NCBI GenBank assembly: GCA_023437345.1
Contig: JAEZGC010000233.1
Coordinates: 1-38,814 of the forward strand
Direction of reading: 5' to 3'
Origin: Actinomycetes bacterium
GTDB lineage: Bacteria; Actinomycetota; Actinomycetes; Propionibacteriales; Propionibacteriaceae
DNA length: 38,814 bases
Shown: positions 16,969 through 25,643 of the stretch, in pieces
Numbering within the stretch: position 1 is the stretch's first letter
Layout of the letters: each line of letters opens with the position of its first letter
Program-made: the position numbers and the translations under genes
The notes under the pieces: model-generated
Told to the model about the DNA's origin: nothing
Databases searched by the model: none
What the model saw: only the letters and a program-made list of their open reading frames with translations

Positions 16969-17933
16969 GCCGACCCGGCCGCGGAGCGCAGCGCCTGCTG
17001 GCGATCCTCGCGGCCGGAGTCCTCAGTGGGTGCACCGGAGTCGCGGGCCCGGTCCGCACGCCGCCGCCACCACCGCCGGCCGTCAGCCCGTCTCCCATCC
17101 CGACCCACACAACCCCCGCCCCGGTGGCCTCCGCTGCGACGCCGACCGCAGCGCCGCCGACACCGTCTCTGGCCGTCCGGCCGCCCCGCGTCCGCGGCGT
17201 CCTCAACTTCCGTGATGTGGCCGGCTGGAAGGCGTCCCTGCCGGTGGCGGGCGGTGGCTCGATGGCGCGCGGGGTGGTGTACCGCTCGGGAAGGCTCAAG
17301 GATCTGACTGACGCCGACCGTCGCGAACTCGTGAGGGCAGGGGTGAGCTACATCATCGACCTGCGCACCACCCAGGTCGCCCGGCGCAGCCCCGATCCGG
17401 CGATCAAGGGTGCCAGGTACCGCCACGTGAACCTGTTCGGCGTGTACTCCACCGGCACCCCGCGCTACGCCAGCGCCACCGAGGCGATCGCCGACCGCCT
17501 GGAGATGAACCGCAGGTTCGTCAGCGACCCCGGCCAGCGCAAACGCACCGCGAGCGTGCTGAAGATCATCTCCCGCGCCAGCGGTCCGGTGATCATCCAC
17601 TGCACCGAGGGCAAGGACCGCACTGGCTGGATCGCCGCACTCCTGCAACTCATCGCCGGGGCATCGGAGGCCGACGTGATGGCCGACTACCTGGCGTCCA
17701 ATCGCTTCCGGCATGACGCCGTCGAGGCCCGGTACGCGAAGGTGCTCAAGGCGCGCGGTCGGAAGGCTGCTGACATCGACAGGTTGTTGTACATAGTCGA
17801 CGAGTCCTACCTGCTGGCGGGCCTGGAAGAACTCAGGGAGCGCTACGGGGACCTCGACACCTTCGTGTCCGAAGGGCTCGGCGTGTCCGCCGACACCGTG
17901 ACCGCGCTGCGGGCGCGGCTGCGCGACGACTGA
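16965..17933 (+). CDS. Lipoprotein tyrosine-protein phosphatase
   Basis: 322-residue predicted exported lipoprotein with a tyrosine phosphatase domain. The signal peptide ends in the lipobox LSGC (Cys23), followed by a Pro/Thr-rich linker to ~residue 75. The phosphatase domain begins at NFRDVAGW, contains YRSGRLKDLTDAD, and has the active loop HCTEGKDRTG with nucleophile Cys213 and Arg219 (C-x5-R). This is the two-domain pattern of tyrosine/phosphoinositide phosphatases of the Y_phosphatase3 family, such as MptpB, but anchored outside the cell. GTG at 16965 overlaps the DUF3052 stop. The substrate is unknown. Confidence 0.9.
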   Translation: MSRPGRGAQRLLAILAAGVLSGCTGVAGPVRTPPPPPPAVSPSPIPTHTTPAPVASAATPTAAPPTPSLAVRPPRVRGVLNFRDVAGWKASLPVAGGGSMARGVVYRSGRLKDLTDADRRELVRAGVSYIIDLRTTQVARRSPDPAIKGARYRHVNLFGVYSTGTPRYASATEAIADRLEMNRRFVSDPGQRKRTASVLKIISRASGPVIIHCTEGKDRTGWIAALLQLIAGASEADVMADYLASNRFRHDAVEARYAKVLKARGRKAADIDRLLYIVDESYLLAGLEELRERYGDLDTFVSEGLGVSADTVTALRARLRDD

Positions 17934-18225
17934 GGCAGTTTCGCGGCACGTCCGTGGTTGTCAGGGCGAACCGGCGGGCCCGCGACCAGCCTCGCAGCGA
18001 ATCCTTGGTTACCAGGCCGGATTCAGCCCTCACAGCCACAGGTTCACCGCGAAGCGCCGCCGTCAGCGGGGAACCGCCTCCCAGAACCACGGATCCGCCG
18101 CGAAGCAGCGCAGCGCATCCTCCCGCAGCGTCGCCGGAGACGGCCGTGGGTGGTCGCTGAGATGGTGATGCGTGATTTTCGCCGTCCGGCTGCCAGAATG
18201 GTCGCCGCGGCCGCCGGGCCGCCCG
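17934..18225. other. Non-coding spacer upstream of tRNA-Val
   Basis: About 290 bases with no credible gene. TCCGTGGTT (17951-17959) and AACCACGGA (18085-18093) form a distant inverted pair, with degenerate related words (CCTTGGTTACCAGG) in between. CAGAAT at 18194-18199 is a candidate -10 for the tRNA. Confidence 0.4.
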
Positions 18226-18299
18226 GGGCGCATAGCTCAGCTGGTTAGAGCAATTCCCTTACAAGGAATAGGCCGGGGGTTCGAGTCCCTCTGCGCCCA
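18226..18299 (+). tRNA. tRNA-Val (anticodon UAC)
   Basis: A complete 74-nt cloverleaf: acceptor GGGCGCA/TGCGCCC, D arm GCTC...GAGC, anticodon stem ATTCC/GGAAT around the loop CTTACAA (anticodon TAC, reading GUA), and T arm with TTCGAGT. The discriminator base is A. CCA is not encoded, as is usual in actinobacteria. Confidence 0.95.
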
Positions 18300-18661
18300 C
18301 AACAAGCAGCTCGCCTGCCCGATGCCTTCGTCGCCGCCTGACCACAGCCCGCGGCCAGACCATGAACGCAACCTGACACCCGGGTGATCTACTGACGGTG
18401 CCAGCGGCCTGGAACGGGCCGGGGCTGCGCGGCGCGGTCCGGGACGGCGGCCGGGAGACCACCGGCGCTGCGCGGCAGGTGCGTGCGTTCACTCGGCCGC
18501 AGACCGGTGCCGGTGGGTGATGAGCGCTTGGGTGTGACGTTGTCCCCCGAAGTCGGTGGACAAGGTCACGCCTTGTTGAAGGCGCCCTAGCAAAGGAGTA
18601 GCCGGGCCGTGGTGCCGTTAAGGATGCGCCGTTCTCGCCGGGGCCGGGTCGCCTGAGGCTC
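18300..18661. other. Non-coding spacer after tRNA-Val, with possible IS remnant
   Basis: About 360 bases with no supported gene. An inverted repeat TTGTCC-12-GGACAA lies at 18540-18563, followed by a short Arg-rich open stretch (GTG at 18609, stop before 18658). This resembles the upstream region of an IS3-type element, but no transposase is present. It lies next to the 3' end of the YwaF-like gene. Confidence 0.35.
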
Positions 18662-19462
18662 CTACGGCTCGCGCGCCACGGTCACTGCCAGCGCACGCCG
18701 GGCTCGTAGCACCCACGGCAGGTACAGGACCGTCCACACGATCGCGAGCAGGACGACCAGGACGGGCAGGTAGAGGTTGCCGGCGAGCACTTGGATGCCC
18801 TCCAGCGGGGAGCCGGGGGCACCGGCGTCGAGGAACCAGAAGTTCGTGTGCCACACCTGGTTGGTCAGGTAGCCGACGGTCGCGAACACCGCCACCATGA
18901 TGGCCACCCGTCCAAGGTTGCCGATGTCGGGGACAAGGTCGCCGGCGACCAGCCGCATCAGTACATAGCCGAGGATGAGGGCGTGGATGGTGAAGCTCTG
19001 CCAGGTGAAGACGTTGAGGATCGGTCGGCTGGCCCAGTCGGGGAACAGGTTGGCGCCCAAGGCAGCCCACCAGCCCATGGCGTAGAGGAACTCGCCGGTC
19101 CAACGATTGGGTCGTAGCGCATCGATGAAGATGACGATGGTGGCGATCCCGCAGACGTGTAAAGGAAGGATCTCGGGGGAGTACGTACCGGTCACGAGGT
19201 AGGCGAGCTGTCGCAGGACTTCGAGCATCAGCACCGAGTAGCCGACCACCCGTCGCAGTCGCCGCCGACGGCTGGTGCCGGCCCTGCGGTAGCTCACGAC
19301 CAGCGCAGCGATCCCGATGGCGAGCACGGCGAGCACACCGAGGTGAATCGCCGAGAAGAGCCCGAAACCGCTGCCGTCGGGCGTCGACTGATTCTGCGGG
19401 ACGAAGAAGTAGTCCCAGCTCCACGTCAGCGCGCCCACCAGGCCTCCGTCCGCTGGACGCAT
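18662..19462 (-). CDS. YwaF/TIGR02206 family integral membrane protein
   Basis: 266-residue protein with about seven membrane helices, matching the TIGR02206 (YwaF, TP0381) family of unknown function. Family-like segments include WDYFFVPQNQ near the start, LPLHVCGIATIVIF in the middle and the TNQVWHTNFWFL segment before the last helix. The start is uncertain. ATG at 19462 lacks a clear ribosome site, while GTG at 19438 has GGAGG five bases upstream and would give 258 residues. It stands alone, divergent from the ArsR-led operon. Confidence 0.78.
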   Translation of the reverse strand: MRPADGGLVGALTWSWDYFFVPQNQSTPDGSGFGLFSAIHLGVLAVLAIGIAALVVSYRRAGTSRRRRLRRVVGYSVLMLEVLRQLAYLVTGTYSPEILPLHVCGIATIVIFIDALRPNRWTGEFLYAMGWWAALGANLFPDWASRPILNVFTWQSFTIHALILGYVLMRLVAGDLVPDIGNLGRVAIMVAVFATVGYLTNQVWHTNFWFLDAGAPGSPLEGIQVLAGNLYLPVLVVLLAIVWTVLYLPWVLRARRALAVTVAREP

Positions 19463-19636
19463 GGAGGTGTTGGCACGCGCTCATTGTGCAGCGTGGACGT
19501 GGCCCCACCGCTACCACACCCAAAGGTCGATCACGCGCGGCGGGAAGGCCAGCGCGGTTCAGCTGGACCTGGAGGTGATCTACGGGGCGAACCGCAGGAC
19601 AACCGAGCGGCCCGGACGACGGTGCCGACGTCGTGA

Positions 19637-19663
19637 ATTTCGGTGTAGCGTATATGCGGAAAT
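19637..19663 (+). promoter_or_regulatory. Candidate operator for the ArsR-type regulator
   Basis: A 27-base imperfect palindrome, with ATTTC and GAAAT at its outer ends and 8 of 13 base pairs matching, lies 20 bases before the regulator start in a locally AT-richer patch. Self-repression from such a site is typical for ArsR-family regulators. Confidence 0.45.
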
Positions 19664-19683
19664 CATCAATTCGAGGAGTCCGC

Positions 19684-20037
19684 ATGCCCGTGCCGCGCTA
19701 TGAAGCGAAGGCCGAGCTCTTCCGCACCCTCGGGCACCCGCTCCGGATCCGCGTGCTGGAACTGCTCTGCGAACGCGAGTACGCCGTCCACGAACTGCTG
19801 GCCACCATGGACGCCGAGGCGAGCGGGCTCTCCCAGCATCTGGCGATCTTGCGCCGCGCCGGGATCGTCCGGCAGCGCCGGGTGGGCGGCGAGGTGCGCT
19901 ACGCCCTGATGATCCCCTCGATCACGGAGCTCCTGGCGGCGGCCCGGACCACGCTCGGAGTGCTGCTCGCCGACCAGGCCCAGCTCCAGGCCGACCTGGA
20001 CGAGGAGACGGCGAGCGCGGTGAACCCCACCGCATGA
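19684..20037 (+). CDS. ArsR-family winged-helix regulator (Rv0081-like)
   Basis: 117-residue DNA-binding regulator that should control the six downstream complex genes. The winged helix runs from about residue 8 to 80: FRTLGHPLRIRVLELLCERE, then a recognition helix GLSQHLAILRRAGIV and wing RRVGGEVRYAL. No metal-binding cysteine cluster of the classical ArsR/SmtB type is visible (one Cys, in LLCERE). In sequence and position it resembles M. tuberculosis Rv0081, as I recall it, a hypoxia-linked regulator. ATG at 19684 has AGGAG five bases upstream; the frame extension to 19633 covers the putative operator. Its stop overlaps the next start. Confidence 0.88.
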   Translation: MPVPRYEAKAELFRTLGHPLRIRVLELLCEREYAVHELLATMDAEASGLSQHLAILRRAGIVRQRRVGGEVRYALMIPSITELLAAARTTLGVLLADQAQLQADLDEETASAVNPTA

Positions 20038-20540
20038 GTACCACGCGCCTGCTGCGCCTGATCGCCCGCACCGGCCGGGTGGCCGAGCCGCTCGCCGAGC
20101 CCGCCGCCGACCATTTCGAGCTACGTGAGGGCTTCGAACCCCCGCGGACGCTGCGCGGCAGCGCCCAGGTCCGCCACGTCGACGCCGGCTCCTGCAACGG
20201 CTGTGAGATCGAGGTGGGCGCAGCGTTCGGGCCGGTCTACGACGCGGAGCGGATCGGGGCCCGACTGGTCGCGTCCCCGCGGCATGCCGACGTTGTGGCC
20301 GTGACCGGCGTCGTCACCCAGAACATGGCCGAGCCGTTGGTCAACACCGTCGACGCCACTCCGAACCCCCGGGTGATCGTCTCCATCGGGGACTGCACCC
20401 GCGGCTGCGGGGAGTTCGCCGGCTCCTACGCCGTCGCCGGCTCGGTGGACGACTTCGTGCAGGTGGACGTCCACGTCCCCGGTTGCCCGCCGCGCCCGGA
20501 GGCCATCCTTGCCGCGCTGCGCGCGGTGACCGGCCGATGA
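20034..20540 (+). CDS. HycG/HyfI-like small subunit (NuoB-like, [4Fe-4S])
   Basis: 168-residue small subunit of a group 4 hydrogenase-like or complex I-like module that carries the [4Fe-4S] cluster nearest the active or quinone site. Cluster ligands are visible: GSCNGCEIE (Cys54, Cys57), then Cys121 or Cys125 in GDCTRGCG, and Cys151 in PGCPP. SCNGC matches hydrogenases rather than the adjacent CysCys of NuoB. ATG at 20034 overlaps the regulator stop, so the gene is coupled to it. Unlike the large subunit, its cofactor site appears fully kept. Confidence 0.9.
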   Translation: MSTTRLLRLIARTGRVAEPLAEPAADHFELREGFEPPRTLRGSAQVRHVDAGSCNGCEIEVGAAFGPVYDAERIGARLVASPRHADVVAVTGVVTQNMAEPLVNTVDATPNPRVIVSIGDCTRGCGEFAGSYAVAGSVDDFVQVDVHVPGCPPRPEAILAALRAVTGR

Positions 20541-22567
20541 GCCTGCTCGAGGTGGTCAGCCCGGTCGACGCCGGTCTGCTGGCCCAGCTGCTGCTGGCCG
20601 CGGTCGCGGTGCTCGCCGCAGTGGTGACACCGCCCCGACACCGCAACCTGGTCGCCGGGACGGCCGTGATGGTCGGCGGCGTCGCCGCCGCCGCGACCGG
20701 TGTCGCCGCGCTGCTCGGGGCGACCGGGAACGGTGTCGAGATGGCGGGTGCCCTGCCGCTTGCCGGGCCGTTCGAGCCGCTGCTGCTCGCCCCGGACCGT
20801 CTCGGTGGCCTGTTCATGGCGCTGGCCGGCGGAGTGGTGGCCCTGGCGGCGCTCTTCGGTGTCGGTTACGCCCACGGCGCGGCCGCGTCCCGCACCGGCT
20901 GGACGGCCTTCGCCGTCTTCGCGGTCGGCATGCAACTGGTCCCGGCCGCCACCGACGCCGTCAGCTTCCTGCTGATGTGGGAGCTGATGGCCGGAGGCTC
21001 CACCGTCCTGCTGCTCGCCGACCACGCCGCCCGTGCCCAGGTCCGGCAGGCGACCGTCTGGTACGCCGTGATGACCCACCTGAGCTTCCTGCTGCTGCTG
21101 GCCGGGTTCGGCGTGCTGGCTGGTTCGGCCGGTGGCACCTCCTGGGCGGCGATCACCGCCGCGCAGCTGACCGGGCCCGCCGCCACCGTCGCGTTCGTCC
21201 TGCTGATGGCGGGGTTCGCGACCAAGGCCGGACTGGTCCCGGTGCACGTCTGGCTGCCGCGCGCCCACCCGGAGGCGCCCAGCCACATGTCGGCGGCGAT
21301 GAGCGCGGCGATGGTGAAGATGGGGATCTACGGCCTGATGCTGGTCACCCTCCGGCTGGTGCCCGGCGGCCCGCGCTGGTGGTCGATCCTGCTGGTCGTC
21401 CTCGGTGCGGGCTCGGCGCTCTACGGGATCCTGCAGGCCTCGGTCCAGGCGGACCTGAAGAAGCTGCTCGCCTACTCCACCACCGAGAACGTCGGGCTGA
21501 TCAGCACCGCGCTGGGTGTCGGGCTGCTGCTGCGAGACGCCGGCCAGGGCGCGCTCGCCGGCGTCGCCCTGCTCGCGGCCCTGCTGCTCGCGGTCAGTCA
21601 CGCGGCGTTCAAGTCGCTGCTGTTCCTCGGTGCGGGCTCGGTGCTGCACGCCACCGGGGAGCGCGACCTCGACAACCTCGGCGGTCTGGCTGCCGCGATG
21701 CCGTGGACGTCGGCCAGCTTCGGGGTCGGTGCCCTCGGCGCCGCCGCGCTGCCGGTCACCTCCGGCTTCGTCGCCGAATGGGTGCTGCTCCAGGTCCTGA
21801 TCCACGTCGACCCGACGACCGACCGGCTGCTGGCCATCGTGATCCCGGCCACGATGGGGATCGTCGCCCTGACCGTCGGCCTCGGGCTGCTGACCTTCGT
21901 CAAGGCCTACGGCATCGGCTTCCTCGCCCGCCCCCGCACCCCGGCAGCGGCCGAGGCACACGAGGCCGGACCGGCGATGCGCGCCGCGATGGTGCTGGGT
22001 GCCACGCTGGTGATCGGGCTCGGACTGGTTCCCGGCCCCCTGGCGGAGGCGCTGGCCGGGCCGATCGAGGTCGGAGCAGTGGCGACCACCGGTGTCGCGG
22101 GACTCGCCCTCGGATCGATCGGGGTGTTCCTCAACCCGGTCGCGCTGACCGGCCTCGCACTGGCCGTCCTCGTCCCGCTGCTGGCCGGCAACGCGGTCCT
22201 GGCGCGCCGCCACCCCCGCCGCGACGTGGAGCTGGCCTGGGGCTGCGGCGGGGAACGGACGAGCCCCCGGATGGAGTACAACGCCACCAGCTACTCCGAA
22301 CCGCTGGTCAGGGTGTTCGGCTCCACCCTGCAGGCCAGCCAACTGGTGGACGTCGTGCAGCATGACCAGGCTCCACTGCTGGTGGAACAGACCACCTTCA
22401 CCCAGGAGACGGCGGACGTGATCGAGGATCGGGTCTACCTGCCGGCCGCCCGGTTCGCCGAGCGGGTCGGCGACCTGGCCCGAACCGTCCAGAACGGCAG
22501 CATCCACCGCTACGTCGGCTTCTCCTTCGCAGCGCTCCTGCTCGTCCTGGTGATGGTGGCACTGTGA
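20537..22567 (+). CDS. HyfB/HycC-like proton-translocating antiporter subunit
   Basis: 676-residue polytopic membrane protein of the NuoL/MrpA-type antiporter family, in the HyfB/HycC branch. Around 14 helices carry the conserved ion-path residues: Glu in WELMAGG, Lys in FATKAGLVPVHVWLPRAH, Lys in QADLKKLLAYSTTENVG, and SHAAFKSLLFLGAG. The C-terminal extension WGCGGERTSPRMEYNATSYS followed by EPLVRVFG is characteristic of HyfB/HycC. ATG at 20537 overlaps the previous stop. Proton or sodium pumping is expected from the family; which ion is unknown. Confidence 0.92.
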   Translation: MSLLEVVSPVDAGLLAQLLLAAVAVLAAVVTPPRHRNLVAGTAVMVGGVAAAATGVAALLGATGNGVEMAGALPLAGPFEPLLLAPDRLGGLFMALAGGVVALAALFGVGYAHGAAASRTGWTAFAVFAVGMQLVPAATDAVSFLLMWELMAGGSTVLLLADHAARAQVRQATVWYAVMTHLSFLLLLAGFGVLAGSAGGTSWAAITAAQLTGPAATVAFVLLMAGFATKAGLVPVHVWLPRAHPEAPSHMSAAMSAAMVKMGIYGLMLVTLRLVPGGPRWWSILLVVLGAGSALYGILQASVQADLKKLLAYSTTENVGLISTALGVGLLLRDAGQGALAGVALLAALLLAVSHAAFKSLLFLGAGSVLHATGERDLDNLGGLAAAMPWTSASFGVGALGAAALPVTSGFVAEWVLLQVLIHVDPTTDRLLAIVIPATMGIVALTVGLGLLTFVKAYGIGFLARPRTPAAAEAHEAGPAMRAAMVLGATLVIGLGLVPGPLAEALAGPIEVGAVATTGVAGLALGSIGVFLNPVALTGLALAVLVPLLAGNAVLARRHPRRDVELAWGCGGERTSPRMEYNATSYSEPLVRVFGSTLQASQLVDVVQHDQAPLLVEQTTFTQETADVIEDRVYLPAARFAERVGDLARTVQNGSIHRYVGFSFAALLLVLVMVAL

Positions 22568-23511
22568 ACGCGGGCTCCGTGGTGGTGATCCTCGTCCAGC
22601 TGGTGTTCGCCGTGGCTGTCACCCCCATCCTGGTCGGCGTGATGCGCACCGTCCGGGCCCGGCTCGAGGGCCGGTCCGGCGGCGGCGTCGGACAGCCATG
22701 GCGCGACGTGCGCAAGCTGCTCGGGAAGGAGCCGACCAGGGCACCCGGCTCGAGCCCGGTCCTGGCCGCCGCACCCATCCTGCTGGTCGCCTCGAGCCTC
22801 GTGCTGTGCGCCCTGATCCCGCTGGTGAGCACGTTGGCGCTGGCCGGCGTCCCCGGCGACCTGTTCGTGGTTGTCTCGGTGCTGTTGATCGGTACCGTCG
22901 CGCTGGCGCTGCTGGGCCTGGAGTCAGGCACGGCCTTCGGCGGGATGGGGTCCAGCCGGCACATGGTGATCGCTGCCCTGGTCGAGCCGACCGTGCTGTT
23001 GAGCATCTACGCGCTGAGCGTCCCGGCGGGAAGCTCGGCGCTGGCGGCGATCGTCCAGGCCCGCCGCGACGATCCGGCGTCGCTGCTGAACCCGGTCAGC
23101 CTGCTGGCGATCTTCGCGCTGGTGGTCGTCGTCATCGCCGAGACCGGACGGCTGCCGGTCGACAACCCGTCCACCCACCTCGAGCTCACCATGATCCACG
23201 AGGCGATGATCCTCGAGAGCGGCGGACGCGACCTCGGCTGGCTGGAGCTCGGGTCCTGGCTGCGGCTCACAGCCTTGTTGGGGCTGGTCGCGAACCTGGC
23301 CGTGCCGTGGGGGATCGGTCAGGACGCGGCCCCGGTCACCCTGCTGGTGGGGATGGGCGCCGCTACCGTCAAGCTGCTGCTGCTGGGAGCGCTGCTGGCC
23401 GCCGTCGAGGTGTTCATCGCCAAGCTCCGGCTGTTCCGGGTTCCCGAACTGCTGTCCGGCTCCTTCGTTCTGGCGTTCCTGTCCGTGACCGCCTCCTACC
23501 TGGCGTTCTAG
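22564..23511 (+). CDS. HyfC/HycD-like membrane anchor subunit (NuoH-like)
   Basis: 315-residue polytopic protein equivalent to NuoH/HycD, which connects the peripheral arm to the membrane arm and in complex I helps form the quinone site. The conserved loop AETGRLPVDNPSTHLELT (E, R, P and D positions) lies near residues 195-212, followed by the IHEAM segment. GTG at 22564 overlaps the HyfB stop (GTGA). Length and topology match HyfC/HycD (about 310 residues, eight helices). No truncation is seen. Confidence 0.9.
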   Translation: MNAGSVVVILVQLVFAVAVTPILVGVMRTVRARLEGRSGGGVGQPWRDVRKLLGKEPTRAPGSSPVLAAAPILLVASSLVLCALIPLVSTLALAGVPGDLFVVVSVLLIGTVALALLGLESGTAFGGMGSSRHMVIAALVEPTVLLSIYALSVPAGSSALAAIVQARRDDPASLLNPVSLLAIFALVVVVIAETGRLPVDNPSTHLELTMIHEAMILESGGRDLGWLELGSWLRLTALLGLVANLAVPWGIGQDAAPVTLLVGMGAATVKLLLLGALLAAVEVFIAKLRLFRVPELLSGSFVLAFLSVTASYLAF

Positions 23512-23520
23512 GAGGTGCCG

Positions 23521-24180
23521 ATGTCGACCGACCTCTTCCGACAACTGATCGCGATCACCACCGGTCTGGTGCTGCTCACCGCCGTGCTGCAGGTGTGGGG
23601 CCGCTCCACCGTCCGCGCGATCGGGCTGCTCGTCGTCCAGGGCGTCGCGCTGGCCGGACTGGTGCTCACCGTTGGTGTGCGGGCAGGGGAGGCCACGGCG
23701 CCCGTTGTCGCCGGGCTACTGCTGGTGGTGAAGGCGTTCGTGATGCCGTGGGCGATCCTCCGGTCGACCCGGCTGATCGGGGTCACCAGGGAGCGCTCGG
23801 CCCGGATGAACCCGGCCGTCGAGCTGATCGGTGCCGCCGCCCTGACGGTGCTCGCCTTCGCGGTGAGCGGCCCGATCCTTGGCCACCGGTCCGATCCTGC
23901 CTCCCAGGCCGTGCCGGTCGGAGTGTCGCTGATCCTCCTCGGGTTCTGGCAGTTGCTGGTCCGCGGTTCGGCGATCACCCAGTTGATCGGCTTCCTGATG
24001 ATCGACAACGGCATCGCGACGGTCTCGTTCCTCACCCTCGCCGGGCTGCCCCTGGTGGTCGAGCTCGGCGCCACCCTCGATGTCCTGCTCGTGGTGCTGA
24101 TCCTCGGGGTGCTGGTGGTGCGGATGCAGGCCGAACAGGGCCATATCGACATCTCCGAGGTGAGGGAGTTGCACGACTGA
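23521..24180 (+). CDS. HyfE-like membrane subunit (NuoK-like)
   Basis: 219-residue hydrophobic protein in the position and of the length of HyfE (E. coli ~216). It has about six helices (e.g. LIAITTGLVLLTAVLQVWG), and its C-terminal half resembles NuoK-type subunits that support proton transfer. It ends in a polar tail (RMQAEQGHIDIS). ATG at 23521 has GGAGG at 23511-23515; a GTG two codons earlier overlaps that site and is less likely. Family assignment rests on length, helix pattern and operon position more than on catalytic motifs. Confidence 0.8.
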   Translation: MSTDLFRQLIAITTGLVLLTAVLQVWGRSTVRAIGLLVVQGVALAGLVLTVGVRAGEATAPVVAGLLLVVKAFVMPWAILRSTRLIGVTRERSARMNPAVELIGAAALTVLAFAVSGPILGHRSDPASQAVPVGVSLILLGFWQLLVRGSAITQLIGFLMIDNGIATVSFLTLAGLPLVVELGATLDVLLVVLILGVLVVRMQAEQGHIDISEVRELHD

Positions 24181-25643
24181 TGGCCGCCCTGATCTGGATC
24201 CCGCTGATCCTGCCGCTGCTGCTGGCGGTGGCGAGTTTCCTGCACCGCCGCCGCACCTGGACGCTGTGGCTGCCGGTGGGCACCGCCGTGGTCCTGCTCG
24301 GCTCCGGGCTGTCCCTGGTCGGTGCGGTAGGGGCCGGCGCCGCCGTCACCACCGCCGGCGGCCTGCTGCGAGTGGACGCCCTCAGCGCGTGGATGCTCGC
24401 CGTCATCGGAGCGGTCGCGGTGGTCGCGCTGGGGGGCGGGATCCCGCACCGGCGCGACCGCAGTCGCAACATCGGTTCCTTCGCCGCCCTGCTGTGCCTC
24501 TTCCTCGCTGCGATGACCCTCGCCGTGGTCGCCGACAACCTCGGCCTGATGTGGGTGGCGATCGAGCTGACCACGATCACCACGGCCTTCCTGGTCGGGT
24601 CGCGAGGTGGCCGGGGCTCCCTTGAGGCCGCCTGGAAGTACGTGGTCCTGGGCTCGGTGGGGGTGGCGATCGCCTTTCTCGGCCTGATCCTGCTCTCGGC
24701 CGCCAGCCAGACGACCGGGGAGCCGTCGCTGTCCTGGGTCGCCCTGCTGGCCGACGCCGCCGGCCTCGACCCGACGCTCACCCGGGCCGGTGCCGCGCTG
24801 GCCGTGCTCGGCTTCGCCACCAAGGCGGGGCTGGCGCCGACCCATTCCTGGCTCCCGGACGCCCACAGTCAGGCGCCGGCGACCGTCAGCGGGCTGATGT
24901 CGGGGGTGCTGCTCTCGGTGGCGTTCTACGCGATCCTGCGGGTCCAGGCGATCACCGACGCCGCGCTCGGCCCGGGGCTGATGCGCGGCCTGCTCACCGC
25001 CGCCGGCCTGCTCTCCCTCGCCGTCACCGCCGCGCTGGTGATCACCCAGAAGGACTTCAAGCGGCTGCTCGCCTACAGCAGCATCGAGCACATGGGGCTG
25101 CTGGCGCTGGGAGCGGCGGCCGGCGGACCGTTGGCCCTGGCCGCGGTGCTGCTGCACATGCTCGGTCACGGGCTGGTGAAGTCGTCGATGTTCGTGCTGG
25201 CCGGCCGGGTCCTCGGTTACACCGGTAGCCACCACATCGCCGATGTGCGCAACCTGTTGCGCCGCCGGCCCGACCTCGGCGGGCCCTTCCTGCTCGGCGC
25301 GGCGGCGCTGCTGGGCTTCCCGCCGTTCGTCACCTTCTTCACCGAGGTCGCGATCATCGTCGCCGGGTTCCAGCGGGGGCTGGGCTGGGAGATGGTGGTG
25401 GCCTGCGTACTGCTGCTCGCGGTGTTCGCCGGCATCGCCCGTCATGCCCTGGCGATGACGGTCGGCGCCGACCCCGACCCCGAGGCGGCTCGGACCTCGC
25501 CGGCACCACCCGACCTTCCGGCCCGGTTCCGCCAGGTCCCGATCGGCGTCGCGCTGGCGGTCAGCGCCGTCCTCGGCTTCGCCGCCTGGCCGCTGGCCAC
25601 CCCGCTGGTCGACGCCGTCGCCGCGCTGGGAGGTGCCCGATGA
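24180..25643 (+). CDS. HyfF-like antiporter subunit (NuoN/NuoM-like)
   Basis: 487-residue second antiporter-like subunit with about 14 helices. Ion-path residues are kept: Glu in LMWVAIELTT, Lys in GFATKAGLAPTHSWLPDAHS, Lys in TQKDFKRLLAYSSIEHMG, and HMLGHGLVKSSMF. ATG at 24180 shares one base with the previous stop; the long upstream open frame in this phase is a shadow of the HyfC/HyfE genes. Together with the HyfB-like subunit the complex has two antiporter modules, as in E. coli hydrogenase 4. The stop overlaps the large-subunit start (ATGA). Confidence 0.92.
   Translation: MAALIWIPLILPLLLAVASFLHRRRTWTLWLPVGTAVVLLGSGLSLVGAVGAGAAVTTAGGLLRVDALSAWMLAVIGAVAVVALGGGIPHRRDRSRNIGSFAALLCLFLAAMTLAVVADNLGLMWVAIELTTITTAFLVGSRGGRGSLEAAWKYVVLGSVGVAIAFLGLILLSAASQTTGEPSLSWVALLADAAGLDPTLTRAGAALAVLGFATKAGLAPTHSWLPDAHSQAPATVSGLMSGVLLSVAFYAILRVQAITDAALGPGLMRGLLTAAGLLSLAVTAALVITQKDFKRLLAYSSIEHMGLLALGAAAGGPLALAAVLLHMLGHGLVKSSMFVLAGRVLGYTGSHHIADVRNLLRRRPDLGGPFLLGAAALLGFPPFVTFFTEVAIIVAGFQRGLGWEMVVACVLLLAVFAGIARHALAMTVGADPDPEAARTSPAPPDLPARFRQVPIGVALAVSAVLGFAAWPLATPLVDAVAALGGAR

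Noticed and set aside
20426..22507. Long minus-strand open frame opposite the HyfB-like gene
   Set aside because: Gln/Arg/Gly-rich shadow with no recognisable domain; the plus-strand antiporter gene is unambiguous.
22698..24179. Upstream extension of the HyfF-like frame through the HyfC and HyfE genes
   Set aside because: Arg/Gly/Pro-rich translation with no homology; ATG 24180 is coupled to the HyfE stop and gives a normal family length.
23508..25445. Long minus-strand open frame opposite the HyfE/HyfF-like genes
   Set aside because: Same shadow effect of codon bias; no start site or domain support.
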